IMG/VR virus record: IMGVR_UViG_3300042691_013029
Coordinates: 1 to 37,291 of that record
Source: a virus
Reading direction: 5' to 3' (one strand)
Length of the DNA: 37,291 bases
The notes below the pieces were generated by a model. It saw only the letters and a program-made list of their open reading frames with translations, searched no databases and was not told the DNA's origin. Made by a program: the position numbers and the translations under genes. Shown here piece after piece: positions 1 through 7,537 of this stretch (position 1 is the stretch's first letter; each line of letters starts with the position of its first letter).

Positions 1-297
1 AGACCAAGAGCTGGTACCATGAGTTCAGCGGCAAGGTGGCCGACCTCGGCATCACCGCCCGCAACTTCATTGAGTCGCTGGCCGGTCCCGACATCGTGGC
101 TATCCTTGAGCTGAAGGCTGGCGTGTTCAAGATCATCGGCAAGGACGCTGGGGCTAAGCTGTTCAGCCACGTCGGCACATCCGACCAGGCTGAGGTGGGC
201 AACATGTTCAGCATCCGCGCCGAGAACATGAGCGAGCCGTGCCCCCACTTCTGGGACACCAACGAGAGCACTACCTTGGCCCTGCTTCAGTCTTACG
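1..297. repeat. Terminal direct repeat, left copy
   Basis: Bases 1-297 are identical to 36995-37291. The repeat begins and ends inside one continuous reading frame, so it is best read as the overlap of a circular or circularly permuted genome assembly and not as a packaged terminal repeat. Confidence 0.97.
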
Positions 298-311
298 AGA
301 GCACGACCTAA
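1..311 (+). CDS. Putative tail tube/major tail protein, C-terminal part
   Basis: This is the 3' part of the gene that starts at 36757. Reading across the joined ends gives one 182-aa protein ending in TAA at 309-311. The visible part contains the sequence VAILELKAGVFKIIGKDAGA and a serine/threonine-rich end. A small virion protein encoded directly after the capsid protein could be a tail tube subunit or a head decoration protein. The pattern of an acidic beta-strand followed by a G-x-F/Y-x-hydrophobic-x-G turn is one I associate with Bacteroidota phage tail tube proteins, but no signature motif settles it. There is no signal peptide or membrane segment. Confidence 0.6.
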   Translation, partial: TKSWYHEFSGKVADLGITARNFIESLAGPDIVAILELKAGVFKIIGKDAGAKLFSHVGTSDQAEVGNMFSIRAENMSEPCPHFWDTNESTTLALLQSYESTT

Positions 312-323
312 TACCTGACGACC

Positions 324-503
324 ATGTCTGAGAAGACCCACAAAGGATACAAGCTGGCTGGCAAGACCAAGCAGCTTGACGTGCCCACGCAATACGGCAC
401 CATCAAGGTGACCAACGAGATGCTGAAGGATGACAAGATGGTGGCGATGCTCCAGAAGTGCGCCCCCAAGGTGTTCATCAACGGCCTCATCGTACTGGCC
501 TAA
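324..503 (+). CDS. Small conserved-looking protein, 59 aa
   Basis: A 59-aa frame starts with ATG at 324, 12 nt after the tail-tube-like gene, and ends with TAA at 501-503. It is rich in lysine (for example THKGYKLAGKTKQ) and ends in a hydrophobic stretch, KVFINGLIVLA. Codon use matches its neighbours and it sits in a virion operon just before a terminator, so a structural or assembly role is likely. I do not recognise the family. No cysteine pair, HTH or membrane segment long enough to span is visible. Confidence 0.75.
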   Translation: MSEKTHKGYKLAGKTKQLDVPTQYGTIKVTNEMLKDDKMVAMLQKCAPKVFINGLIVLA

Positions 504-524
504 GTGGCAACAACTGACAAAGCT

Positions 525-553
525 GGGGCGGGTCTAACAGCCCGCCCCTTTTT
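525..553 (+). terminator. Rho-independent terminator
   Basis: An 8-bp perfect GC stem (GGGGCGGG at 525-532 with CCCGCCCC at 541-548) has an 8-nt loop and is followed by five T. It closes the capsid/tail-tube transcription unit just before the portal gene. The portal would then need read-through or its own promoter, and I see no TAnnTTTG between the terminator and the ATG at 560. Confidence 0.92.
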
Positions 554-559
554 GTAACC

Positions 560-1825
560 ATGAGCCTACCCAAGTTCTACGCCTACCTCAAGGAAGGCAC
601 CAGCGCACCGCTCGTGGAAGAGCGCTACACGGGCAATCCGTGGGTCTATTTCGGTGCCGACAATCTCTTCCTCGAGAACATGCGGACGCTGGCGGACAAC
701 TGCGTCCCCTTACAGCGCTGCATCGAGATGACGGCGATGTTCATCGCTGGGCGTGGCATCCGCTTCGTCGACGAGGAGGGCAACGAGGTGGAGGCGGCGC
801 AGCGCAAGTTCCAAGAGTGGATGCAGGACAGCACCGAGGAGGACTTCCTGCATGCGACGGCTTTGGACATCGCTCTGGCGAACACCAAGAGCTGGGTGGT
901 ACGCCGTGGCTTCGGTGGCGGCATTGTGCGCGTTGACCACCTTGACGTGTCACGCCTGCGCAGCGGCAAGCTGATGGAGGGCAAGGTGAGCAACTACTAC
1001 TGGTCGGCCAACTGGAAGGAGGTCGGCGCGCGTGGTGGTGCCGTGGTGCGGTACCGCCCCATCGAGCTGCCGGCCTTCAGGATGGATGAGCGCGTGCCCA
1101 GCGCGGTCATCTATAGCAAGACCTACAAGCAGAACCGGGACTACTACGGCGAGCCGTGGTGGCTGCCTGCGGTGCCTGACGCTGAGGTGTGGGCCAAGGT
1201 GCCCGTGTTCAACCGGACCCAGATTGATACCGGTTTTAAGCCAACGGTCCACCTGCATACCTATATCAGCGCGGACACCAAGGACCTCGAGCAATACGAC
1301 AAGGATATTGAGGATGCCTACACCGGTGCCAACGGCAGGGGCATCTTCCACACCTTCGGCACGCAGGACGAGAATGCGCCTCTGCTGAACGTGTTGGCGC
1401 GTGGTGACCATGCCGGGGAGCTGGACGCCATCAGAGAGGCTGCTGAGGCGGTCATCGTCCGTGGCTATGGCATCCCTGACCTGCTGTACCGGATGGACGT
1501 GGTGGGCGGTCTGACATCGGCAGGCAATGCCATGAAAGCCGCAGCCGACCAATTCATGGAGGGCTTCGTGAAGCCCAAGCAGCAGATGATCACTAAGGAC
1601 CTGGTGCGCCTTATGAACGCGGAGGGCATCCCGGTGTGGAATGCCGAGATCATACCGCTCCAGTTGTTCGATGACGACACCGAGAGCGAGAATATCCGCC
1701 TGCGCACCATGACCATCAACGAGCTGCGCGAGGATATGGAGCTGCCTGCCTTCGAGGATGGACGCGGCGACATCATCCCGGCACAGACGGCTGCTCTACC
1801 TGCACCTACTAACACCACTGCCTGA
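560..1825 (+). CDS. Portal protein
   Basis: A 421-aa protein of the length usual for tailed-phage portals, which form the dodecameric ring at the capsid vertex through which DNA enters and leaves. The N-terminal third has the portal-like run WVYFGADNLFLENMRTLADN followed by a helix-rich segment with an IAGRGI turn. The C-terminal part has GIPDLLYRMDVVGGLTSAGN, typical of the portal clip and stem region, and then a long helical tail (residues about 330-400). It starts 7 nt after the terminator and overlaps the next gene by one base (TGATG), and it is followed by head-completion genes, which fits a portal. No Shine-Dalgarno sequence is visible. Confidence 0.85.
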   Translation: MSLPKFYAYLKEGTSAPLVEERYTGNPWVYFGADNLFLENMRTLADNCVPLQRCIEMTAMFIAGRGIRFVDEEGNEVEAAQRKFQEWMQDSTEEDFLHATALDIALANTKSWVVRRGFGGGIVRVDHLDVSRLRSGKLMEGKVSNYYWSANWKEVGARGGAVVRYRPIELPAFRMDERVPSAVIYSKTYKQNRDYYGEPWWLPAVPDAEVWAKVPVFNRTQIDTGFKPTVHLHTYISADTKDLEQYDKDIEDAYTGANGRGIFHTFGTQDENAPLLNVLARGDHAGELDAIREAAEAVIVRGYGIPDLLYRMDVVGGLTSAGNAMKAAADQFMEGFVKPKQQMITKDLVRLMNAEGIPVWNAEIIPLQLFDDDTESENIRLRTMTINELREDMELPAFEDGRGDIIPAQTAALPAPTNTTA

Positions 1826-2424
1826 TGGCCTGCTGTGAGACACAGATCATAAGCCTCGCCACGGTGCGCAGCATCTGCGGGCTTTCCAAGACGGTCGACG
1901 ACCGCAAGCTCGCACCCTTCATGAAGCTGGCGCAGGAGGAGCTGGAGAAGGTGCTGGGCCGCACGCTCTACGATGAGCTGGACACTGCCATCCAAGCGGA
2001 CCCCACGCTGGCGACCGAGGCCGACCTGCTGTCGCTCCTGACCTACGTTAAGGGACCGCTGGCATGGCGCACGATGCAGCACAGCCTCCCCCGCATGTAT
2101 GCAGAGCCGACGGCTAATGGCGTGCATAGCGTCAACGGCGGTGACTACCAAAGCGTGGATGCCAAGACCTTGAGCATGCAGGTGACGCAGGCCCGCAGCG
2201 CAGCCGATGCAGGATATGAGCGGCTGCTGAAGTTCTTGGACGAGAACGTGACCACCTATCCAAGCTACAACGACAACGTGGAGCTGGAGGAGCGGGTCAA
2301 CAAGATGTACCCTGGTGGCGTCATCACCCGTAAGTCGCGGTGGCAGTACCCCTATGGCATCCGCACACCGGACCAGACCAACCGCAACGTGAACCAATAC
2401 GGCGAGTGCTGCGATGGTAATTGA
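1825..2424 (+). CDS. Head-tail adaptor / head completion protein (DUF6712-like)
   Basis: A 199-aa, mostly helical protein directly downstream of the portal, sharing one base with it (TGATG). The segment from about residue 20 to 90 (KLAPFMKLAQEELEKVLGRT, LYDELDTAIQ, LLSLLTYVKGPLAWRTM) resembles the DUF6712 family found at this position in Bacteroidota phages. That family is believed to fill the role of gp6-type adaptors between the portal and the tail. The C-terminus is rich in tyrosine and asparagine and ends ECCDGN. The family assignment comes from recognition of pattern and context only. Confidence 0.65.
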   Translation: MACCETQIISLATVRSICGLSKTVDDRKLAPFMKLAQEELEKVLGRTLYDELDTAIQADPTLATEADLLSLLTYVKGPLAWRTMQHSLPRMYAEPTANGVHSVNGGDYQSVDAKTLSMQVTQARSAADAGYERLLKFLDENVTTYPSYNDNVELEERVNKMYPGGVITRKSRWQYPYGIRTPDQTNRNVNQYGECCDGN

Positions 2425-2893
2425 GCGCGGCAGCAGCAACACGCTGGCGGTGATGGCGCGTGAGACGCTGTCGCCGTCCTACTGGCTCCTGCACTTCAAC
2501 GACCCGGAGCGCAACGGCAATGCCTACTGCGTGGTGCAGGCAGGCAATGCCACCGGTGCGATGGTAACGCTCACCTTTGAGGAGGTGGCGAGCGGTGCTG
2601 TAGCTGCCGATGGCGAGGTGACCCTGTCGCCTGCTGGTAACTGGACGGTCACGGTCTATGAGCAGACCAGCCCGACCAATATCGACACGGACCTCGCTGA
2701 CCGACTGGTGCGCGAGATGGCTGTATTCGTGGAGCAAGGCACGGCACCGGATAGCGGCTGGACTGATGAGTGCCCGACCAGCGGCACGACCTGCGACTAC
2801 GACATCACCGTGAATGTCAACGGCTCATTCGTCCAGACCATCAATGACGTGGACCCGTGCGTGGACAACACGCTCAACATAACTATCGCCTAA
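2414..2893 (+). CDS. Putative minor structural protein
   Basis: A 159-aa protein overlapping the upstream adaptor gene by 11 nt and the downstream gene by 3 nt (TAATG). It appears to be a beta-sandwich. The middle has alternating strands ending in NWTVTVYEQTSPTNID, followed by a helix (ADRLVREMAVFVEQG) and a C-terminal region with cysteines and the strands YDITVNVNGSFVQTIN. Similar small beta-rich proteins with a VYEQ-x-S-x-TN turn occur next to head-completion genes in Bacteroidota phages. A neck or fibre-adaptor role is inferred from position. I cannot name the family. Confidence 0.6.
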   Translation: MVIERGSSNTLAVMARETLSPSYWLLHFNDPERNGNAYCVVQAGNATGAMVTLTFEEVASGAVAADGEVTLSPAGNWTVTVYEQTSPTNIDTDLADRLVREMAVFVEQGTAPDSGWTDECPTSGTTCDYDITVNVNGSFVQTINDVDPCVDNTLNITIA

Positions 2894-4494
2894 TGGCAAC
2901 GCTGACCGTCAATACCACGCTGGCCGATGGGGCCGTCCCCAACGCCAAGCTGTCGGACATGGCACAAGGCACGGTCAAGGGCCGTGCAGCAGGTGCTGGA
3001 ACTGGAGACCCGCAAGACCTGACGCCGGACCAGGCAAGCACCATCCTCGATGGTGCCACCGACCCGTTCGTGCGCACCAGCGCAGCAGCGACAGGAGACG
3101 TGGTAGGTCCAGCATCCGCCACCGATGAGGCCATCGCTCGCTTCAACCTTACCACGGGAAAGCTGATACAGAACAGCCCGGTTCTGCTTGACGACAACGG
3201 GAAGCTGGGTCAGGTTGATGCCATCGACCTTGATACCACGCCGACCAGTGCAGCAGCCGCAGGGCGCATCCGATGGAATAGTACCGAGGGCGCACCGGAG
3301 GCAGGTCTCGATGGCGGCAATGTCACCGCGCTGCTCGGCACCGACCTTCATGTGCTCATCTATAACAACACGGGCAGCACCATTCCAAAGGGCAAGGTGG
3401 TGCGCGTCAATGGCTCCAGCGGCACCAGGCTTACTATCGCGCTGGCGCAGGGCAATGGTGACCTCAACAGTGCAGACACCATTGGATTGACGGCTGAGGC
3501 CATCGGTATCAACTCAAGCGGCTACGTCATCACGCGCGGCATCATCCGCGCGTTGAACACCAACGCCTTCAATGAGGGCGACACGCTCTATGTGTCACCG
3601 ACCACGGCTGGCGAGATAGTCAACGTCAAGCCGAGCGCACCGAACCATCTGGTGCGCGTGGGCTATGTCGTCAAGAAGGCTGGCATCAATGACGGCATCA
3701 TCTATGTGGACCCGCTCAACGGCTTCGAGTTAGAAGAGCTGCATGATGTCCGCATCACTACGCCTGCGACTAATACGGTGGGGCTGTTCTGGAATGCGAC
3801 CGACAGCGTTTGGGAGAACTTTACCCCAGCCAACGCGCGGACGGCGATGGGCCTTGGGACGGCTGCAACGCAGGCATCCACGGCCTTCCAAAGTGCAGAC
3901 GCAACCCTCACGGCATTGGCGGGCCTTGACGCTACGGCGGGCCTTGTCGAGCAGACGGGGGCGGATACGTTCACCAAGCGGGCCATCGGAGTAGGTACGG
4001 GCGCGAGCATCCCCGCACGGTCGGATGCCGACGCCCGCTACATCACCCCGTTCGCCTATTCGCTGCTCCCCACTTGGACGGTCGGAACGCAGGCCACAAC
4101 CTCCATAACAATGGTCGATGTGACCAACACGGAATTGACGGTGCCGGGTGCGGGTATGTACGAGTTCGAGTACCGCATCACCTACAGCGCCAACGCTACT
4201 ACGACAGGCGCTGGCTTCACGGTGCGGAACACGGTGGGTGGAACGTTGGACTACGCCACCGTTGAGGTGGGTGTTGATACGCAGTCTGGTGATCGCTCAA
4301 CGTTTCGCGGTGGCTTCCAAACAGACATACCTGCTGCATCATCTCGCGGAACAACATCCAATTCTGGTGTTGTTCGAGGCCGCACTGTGTTCAACGCCGC
4401 ATCCGCTATCCGCCTGCAATTCCGTACCGAGATAGCCACCACCACGACCATCACCGTCACCGATGTGGTCGGGTTCATTCGCCGCGTAGCCTAA
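2893..4494 (+). CDS. Fibre / receptor-binding structural protein
   Basis: A 533-aa protein with three visible parts. The N-terminal part has low-complexity repeats rich in Ala, Gly, Thr and Asp. A middle region (about residues 315-370) has the tail-fibre motif ATLTALAGLDATAGLVEQTG followed by ADTFTKRAIGVG, which recurs in many phage fibre proteins. The C-terminal domain (about 390-533) is predicted to be all beta (ELTVPGAGMYEFEYRITYSA) and resembles C1q/TNF-like jelly-roll heads. The start ATG at 2893 overlaps the preceding TAA. It probably forms trimeric fibres or head fibres that contact the host surface. The attachment site is not known, but it is encoded just before the lysis genes. Confidence 0.75.
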   Translation: MATLTVNTTLADGAVPNAKLSDMAQGTVKGRAAGAGTGDPQDLTPDQASTILDGATDPFVRTSAAATGDVVGPASATDEAIARFNLTTGKLIQNSPVLLDDNGKLGQVDAIDLDTTPTSAAAAGRIRWNSTEGAPEAGLDGGNVTALLGTDLHVLIYNNTGSTIPKGKVVRVNGSSGTRLTIALAQGNGDLNSADTIGLTAEAIGINSSGYVITRGIIRALNTNAFNEGDTLYVSPTTAGEIVNVKPSAPNHLVRVGYVVKKAGINDGIIYVDPLNGFELEELHDVRITTPATNTVGLFWNATDSVWENFTPANARTAMGLGTAATQASTAFQSADATLTALAGLDATAGLVEQTGADTFTKRAIGVGTGASIPARSDADARYITPFAYSLLPTWTVGTQATTSITMVDVTNTELTVPGAGMYEFEYRITYSANATTTGAGFTVRNTVGGTLDYATVEVGVDTQSGDRSTFRGGFQTDIPAASSRGTTSNSGVVRGRTVFNAASAIRLQFRTEIATTTTITVTDVVGFIRRVA

Positions 4495-4931
4495 TGGACA
4501 CCACACGCATCAAGCACCTCGCCGCATCCATCGTGGACCCTTCAGGCGGCGCGTGGCTGCTACACATCATCAGCGTAGCCTGCGCCGCTGCCGCATCCTT
4601 CATCATTCCCGTCAAGCACTACCTGCTCCTCATCGGTGCGTTGGTCCTGTGCGATATGTACACGGGATGGCGGGCCTCAGGCAAGGTGTTCAACTCAAAG
4701 GGCATGGGAGGCACAATCGAGAAGGTGGTGCTGTACATGCTCGCCATTCTCATCTGCCGTGGCGTTGACCTCTCCTTCGGCTTGGGAGATACCTTGGGAG
4801 TGACCACCGTCACCGCTGGTGTCATCGTCAGCCGCGAGCTGCTCAGTAACCTTGAGAACATCGGCAAGGTCACAGGCCTCGACCTGGTATCTGAGGTCAA
4901 GGCATTCATCGGCAAACTCTTCAAGCGTTGA
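4494..4931 (+). CDS. Holin (phage holin 4 / TcdE-like superfamily)
   Basis: A 145-aa membrane protein that likely forms lesions in the inner membrane, releasing or activating the endolysin encoded next. It has three or four hydrophobic segments: about 18-36 (LLHIISVACAAAASFIIPV), 42-56 (LLLIGALVLCDMYTG), 78-92 (VVLYMLAILICRG) and 97-118. The D-MYTG-x-x-A segment, followed by F-x-S-K-G-M-x-G-T-x-x-K, is characteristic of the holin 4 family. A basic C-terminus ends GKLFKR. It overlaps the fibre gene stop (TAATG), and the amidase follows after 15 nt. Confidence 0.88.
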   Translation: MDTTRIKHLAASIVDPSGGAWLLHIISVACAAAASFIIPVKHYLLLIGALVLCDMYTGWRASGKVFNSKGMGGTIEKVVLYMLAILICRGVDLSFGLGDTLGVTTVTAGVIVSRELLSNLENIGKVTGLDLVSEVKAFIGKLFKR

Positions 4932-4946
4932 AGCTGGACCGGGGCC

Positions 4947-5351
4947 ATGCGGAATATCACCCATCTCGTTGTCCATTGCACCGCGACGCCACAGTCTGCG
5001 ACTGTCGCCAGCATCCAACGGTACTGGAGGCAGGTGATGGGATGGCGCAGCCCCGGCTACCACATCCTCGTCCTGCCCAACGGAACGGCGATGAGGCTGG
5101 CACCGGACGAGGCGACAACGAACGGCGTGAGGGGACATAACGCCACCAGCCTACACGTCAGCTACATCGGCGGTGTAGGCACCAACGGTCGCTCGCTCGA
5201 CAACCGCACACCTGAGCAGAAGGCCACGCTCTTGCGCGTCATCAACGAGTGGCGCGCCTTGTACCCCAACGCAACCGTCCAAGGGCATCGTGACTTCCCT
5301 GGCGTCACCAAGGCCTGTCCATCATTTGATGCCCGCACCGAGTATGCTTAG
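4947..5351 (+). CDS. N-acetylmuramoyl-L-alanine amidase (endolysin, Amidase_2)
   Basis: A 134-aa single-domain amidase that cleaves the bond between muramic acid and the stem peptide. Candidate zinc ligands are His10 (in HLVVHCTA), His114 (in GHRDFPG) and Cys124 (in KACPSFD). The segment WRSPGYHILVLPNGT is the usual substrate-groove strand, and the total length fits a T7-lysozyme-like catalytic domain without a wall-binding domain. There is no signal peptide, so export depends on the upstream holin. Its last codons overlap the start of the metallophosphoesterase gene at 5344. Confidence 0.93.
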   Translation: MRNITHLVVHCTATPQSATVASIQRYWRQVMGWRSPGYHILVLPNGTAMRLAPDEATTNGVRGHNATSLHVSYIGGVGTNGRSLDNRTPEQKATLLRVINEWRALYPNATVQGHRDFPGVTKACPSFDARTEYA

Positions 5352-6237
5352 AGAGGTCACCCGCACCAGCCACATCTACGAGATCACCAGCAAGCTGTCC
5401 AGTATTGAGCAGTGGGTGTTCCTTTGCCCCGACATCCATTGGGACAACCCACATTGCAAGCGCGACCTGCTCAAGCGGCATCTCGATGAGGCGGTCAAGA
5501 TGGGCGCCCGCATCGTCATGCCCGGCGACACGTTCTGTTTGATGCAAGGAGCCTATGACCCAAGGAAACAGAAGAGCGATATCCGCCCGGAGCACAACGT
5601 CAACCACTACCTTGATGCGGTGGTGGAGACGGCCGCTGAATGGTTCGCCCCTTACCAGCCATACATCGACATCGTGGGCCTCGGCAACCATGAGACGAGC
5701 ATCCTCAAGCGGATGGAGACGGACGTAGTTCAACGCTTTGTCAGCCTGCTCAACTCAAAGGCAAAGGGCGGACACAGGGTGATGGCCGGTGGTTATGGTG
5801 GGTGGTACACGCTGATGGGCAACATGACCGGCAGCCGCAAGAGCTATGTGATCAAGTACTACCACGGCAGCGGTGGTGGTGCTCCGGTCACCAAGGGCAC
5901 CATCCAGCACAACAGGGCAAGCACCCAGACGGAGGGTGCCGACGCCATCGTGATGGGCCACGTCCATAACGACTATGTGGTGACCTATACCAGGGAGATG
6001 CTGGACGCGCAGTACCAGCCGGTGACGCGGGACCTGCTCATGATCCGATGCTCGACCTACAAGGACGAGTATGCCGACGGCCACAGCGGCTGGCATGTCG
6101 AGCGTGGCGGAGGGCCGAGGCCGCTGGGTGGGCAGTTTTTGTGCGTGCGCTTCCACAAGGGCTGGTCGGGCAGCGCAGAGCGCAAGACCAAACCAAAGCC
6201 CTCGTCGGTCGTCGCCTTCAGCAGGCGGGCAATATGA
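5344..6237 (+). CDS. Calcineurin-like metallophosphoesterase
   Basis: A 297-aa protein with all metallophosphoesterase signatures in order: D30-x-H32 (CPDIHWDN), G61-D62, G-N115-H116-E117, YYHG and G-H206-V-H208-N. These residues bind two metals in phosphodiesterases and SbcD/Mre11-type nucleases. I chose ATG 5344 because it overlaps the amidase stop by 8 nt; a longer frame from 5290 would overlap the conserved end of the amidase. The target (DNA, RNA or a small phosphoester) cannot be read from sequence. The gene ends the rightward late operon and runs 20 bp into the end of the convergent gene on the other strand. Confidence 0.88.
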   Translation: MLREVTRTSHIYEITSKLSSIEQWVFLCPDIHWDNPHCKRDLLKRHLDEAVKMGARIVMPGDTFCLMQGAYDPRKQKSDIRPEHNVNHYLDAVVETAAEWFAPYQPYIDIVGLGNHETSILKRMETDVVQRFVSLLNSKAKGGHRVMAGGYGGWYTLMGNMTGSRKSYVIKYYHGSGGGAPVTKGTIQHNRASTQTEGADAIVMGHVHNDYVVTYTREMLDAQYQPVTRDLLMIRCSTYKDEYADGHSGWHVERGGGPRPLGGQFLCVRFHKGWSGSAERKTKPKPSSVVAFSRRAI

Positions 6238-6679
6238 CAACCACCAGCGCTGTCACGGCTGCGAAGATAACCACCTCAACGGCGTAGGCAATGCGCCCAG
6301 CGCGGTGGATGAACCCGACATTGCCGACCTCTATGTAATCGTCGCGCATCAACAAAACATCCAGCCAGTTTGGCCAACGCATGTACAACAGAGCGGCAAA
6401 CAGCCTATCATAAAGGCTGCTCCACGGCCCGATGTACCATACGCTCAGCCCACGCAGCCTATTGAGCCGGAACCGGAACACGGCGCTGAACAGGAAGGCC
6501 AGTCCGATGGCGAAGAACGGCACGCCGAAGAGCAGGCACGGCACCCCAACGGCGATAGCACGAAGCACCCACTGCAACTTGTGGCGGATGTACTTACCAT
6601 GGGCAATCTCTTTGGCATCGTCAGCAGCGCACCAAAGGGCGAAGGCGACCGTGAACACGGTGAGAATGATCAGTTCCAT
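6218..6679 (-). CDS. Membrane protein of unknown function
   Basis: A 153-aa protein, last in the leftward block. Hydrophobic segments lie at about residues 2-20, 38-70 (long enough for two passes: VGVPCLLFGVPFFAIGLAFL) and 130-152 (VEVVIFAAVTALVVVILPAC). Between them is a charged, aromatic loop with RWPNWLDVLLMRDDY. No catalytic motif is visible. As a small phage membrane protein near the lysis genes it could help lysis, block superinfection or act on the envelope, but none of these is shown. It ends in convergent overlap with the metallophosphoesterase gene. Confidence 0.75.
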   Translation of the reverse strand: MELIILTVFTVAFALWCAADDAKEIAHGKYIRHKLQWVLRAIAVGVPCLLFGVPFFAIGLAFLFSAVFRFRLNRLRGLSVWYIGPWSSLYDRLFAALLYMRWPNWLDVLLMRDDYIEVGNVGFIHRAGRIAYAVEVVIFAAVTALVVVILPAC

Positions 6680-6727
6680 TTGTTGTTGTTTGTTGGATGG
6701 CAGTTGCGTATATCACGTAGATGTTCG

Positions 6728-6931
6728 TCAGCTTACCCACCAAACGCGGCATTTCGCGCAGCAGTAGCTTTTGCCAACGTGCAGCGCACCCGGAATGTCG
6801 TCGGGTTGTGGGTCACTTATCAGGGTGGTACGCTCCCCGCGCCTACCGCACGAAGGGCAAGCCGAACGTACATCTACGGCTAAACGCAAGCTCCTCGCGC
6901 TCATGCCCCTGCTATGCCTGCGTTTAGCCAT
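6728..6931 (-). CDS. Small zinc-ribbon protein
   Basis: A 67-aa basic protein with two CxxC pairs: CPSCGRRGE near residue 28 and CCAKC near residue 58, separated by about 30 residues. This spacing suits a single zinc ribbon. The N-terminus is strongly basic (MAKRRHSRGM), which would suit nucleic-acid binding. The start is uncertain: ATGs at 6973, 6931 and 6904 are all in frame, and I chose 6931 because the upstream gene ends at 6998 and the residues before 6931 look like non-coding sequence. Function unknown. Confidence 0.55.
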   Translation of the reverse strand: MAKRRHSRGMSARSLRLAVDVRSACPSCGRRGERTTLISDPQPDDIPGALHVGKSYCCAKCRVWWVS

Positions 6932-6997
6932 GTCCGTTGTACGGCAGCGAATACCCCGACGCGCAGAACTCATCCACGCGCCGGGGTTCCGCAAGCC

Positions 6998-7210
6998 TCA
7001 CGCTTCGACGGCCTTGGGCTCCAACCAAGCGAGGCGTTCCGTCAGGCACTGCGAGTACGTCGCCATGGCCTGTGCTTGGATGTTCAGAAGCGTCATCTGC
7101 ACCGGCTCGATGCTTTGGAACGCTTCACTGTGCTGGAACGCCTCCAACTTGGCCCGACGCTCGTCGAGTTGTGCCTTCTCTTCCAGAAGGCGGTCTTTGA
7201 AAGTGCTCAT
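6998..7210 (-). CDS. Small helical protein, 70 aa
   Basis: A 70-aa, highly charged, apparently all-helical protein (STFKDRLLEEKAQLDERRAK at the N-terminus, ending LTERLAWLEPKAVEA). The heptad-like spacing suggests a short coiled coil. ATG 7210 is chosen over an upstream TTG because the longer form adds a proline- and cysteine-containing stretch with no helical character. It is the first gene after the hairpin at 7282-7316 in the leftward direction. No known family is recognised. Confidence 0.6.
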   Translation of the reverse strand: MSTFKDRLLEEKAQLDERRAKLEAFQHSEAFQSIEPVQMTLLNIQAQAMATYSQCLTERLAWLEPKAVEA

Positions 7211-7281
7211 CACTTCAGGGGTTTTACAAGGCCGCCCCAAGGCCGTTTGCTTTGAAAATCAGGACGCCGCCGTACAACTAC

Positions 7282-7316
7282 GCATTGCCGCCATTCAAAT
7301 GCAACGGCGGCAATGC
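7282..7316 (-). terminator. Hairpin, possible terminator of the spanin operon
   Basis: An 11-bp perfect inverted repeat (GCATTGCCGCC at 7282-7292 with GGCGGCAATGC at 7306-7316) has a 13-nt loop. It lies 11 nt beyond the stop of the leftward gene ending at 7328. No T-run follows directly on either strand, so it may be a terminator of the Bacteroidota type or an mRNA-protecting hairpin. The gene-free stretch 7211-7327 holds nothing else I recognise. Confidence 0.6.
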
Positions 7317-7327
7317 CTGTCCGTCGT

Positions 7328-7537
7328 TCAGCGCCATCGTCCGGTGTAGTTCATCCATGTTCCGAACCACAGCATGGCCGGTGCCATCAGGCCCAGCAAT
7401 GCCCACGCGCTCTCCTCAAAGGCCATCACAATAGAAGCAATGCCGAAGAGGTGAATGATGATGGCGGCAGGCCAAGGCGTCAGACCGAAGCCGGACCACC
7501 TGGTGATGTATTGAAGGAAGGTTTCGCGGTTGTTCAT
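7328..7537 (-). CDS. Small two-helix membrane protein (possible second holin or antiholin)
   Basis: A 69-aa protein with two hydrophobic segments, about residues 21-39 (PWPAAIIIHLFGIASIVMAF) and 44-62 (WALLGLMAPAMLWFGTWM), joined by a short acidic turn, with a basic end (YTGRWR). Its ATG overlaps the stop of the spanin-like gene by 4 nt (ATGA), which implies translational coupling. The pairing with a spanin suggests a lysis role such as a second holin or antiholin, but this rests on position and topology only. Confidence 0.65.
   Translation of the reverse strand: MNNRETFLQYITRWSGFGLTPWPAAIIIHLFGIASIVMAFEESAWALLGLMAPAMLWFGTWMNYTGRWR

Noticed and set aside
1-297. Physical direct terminal repeat for packaging
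   Set aside because: Both copies lie within one continuous coding frame, which is better explained by assembly of a circular or permuted genome; read-end data would be needed to claim fixed ends.
1465-2442. 325-codon minus-strand frame across two genes
   Set aside because: It spans the portal and adaptor genes in antisense and shows no recognisable domain.
2893-4494. Diversity-generating retroelement target
   Set aside because: The fibre gene has no matching template repeat that I can find and no reverse transcriptase is encoded.
5290-5343. Longer start for the metallophosphoesterase
   Set aside because: It would overlap the conserved C-terminal part of the amidase, and the extra residues have no metallophosphoesterase character.
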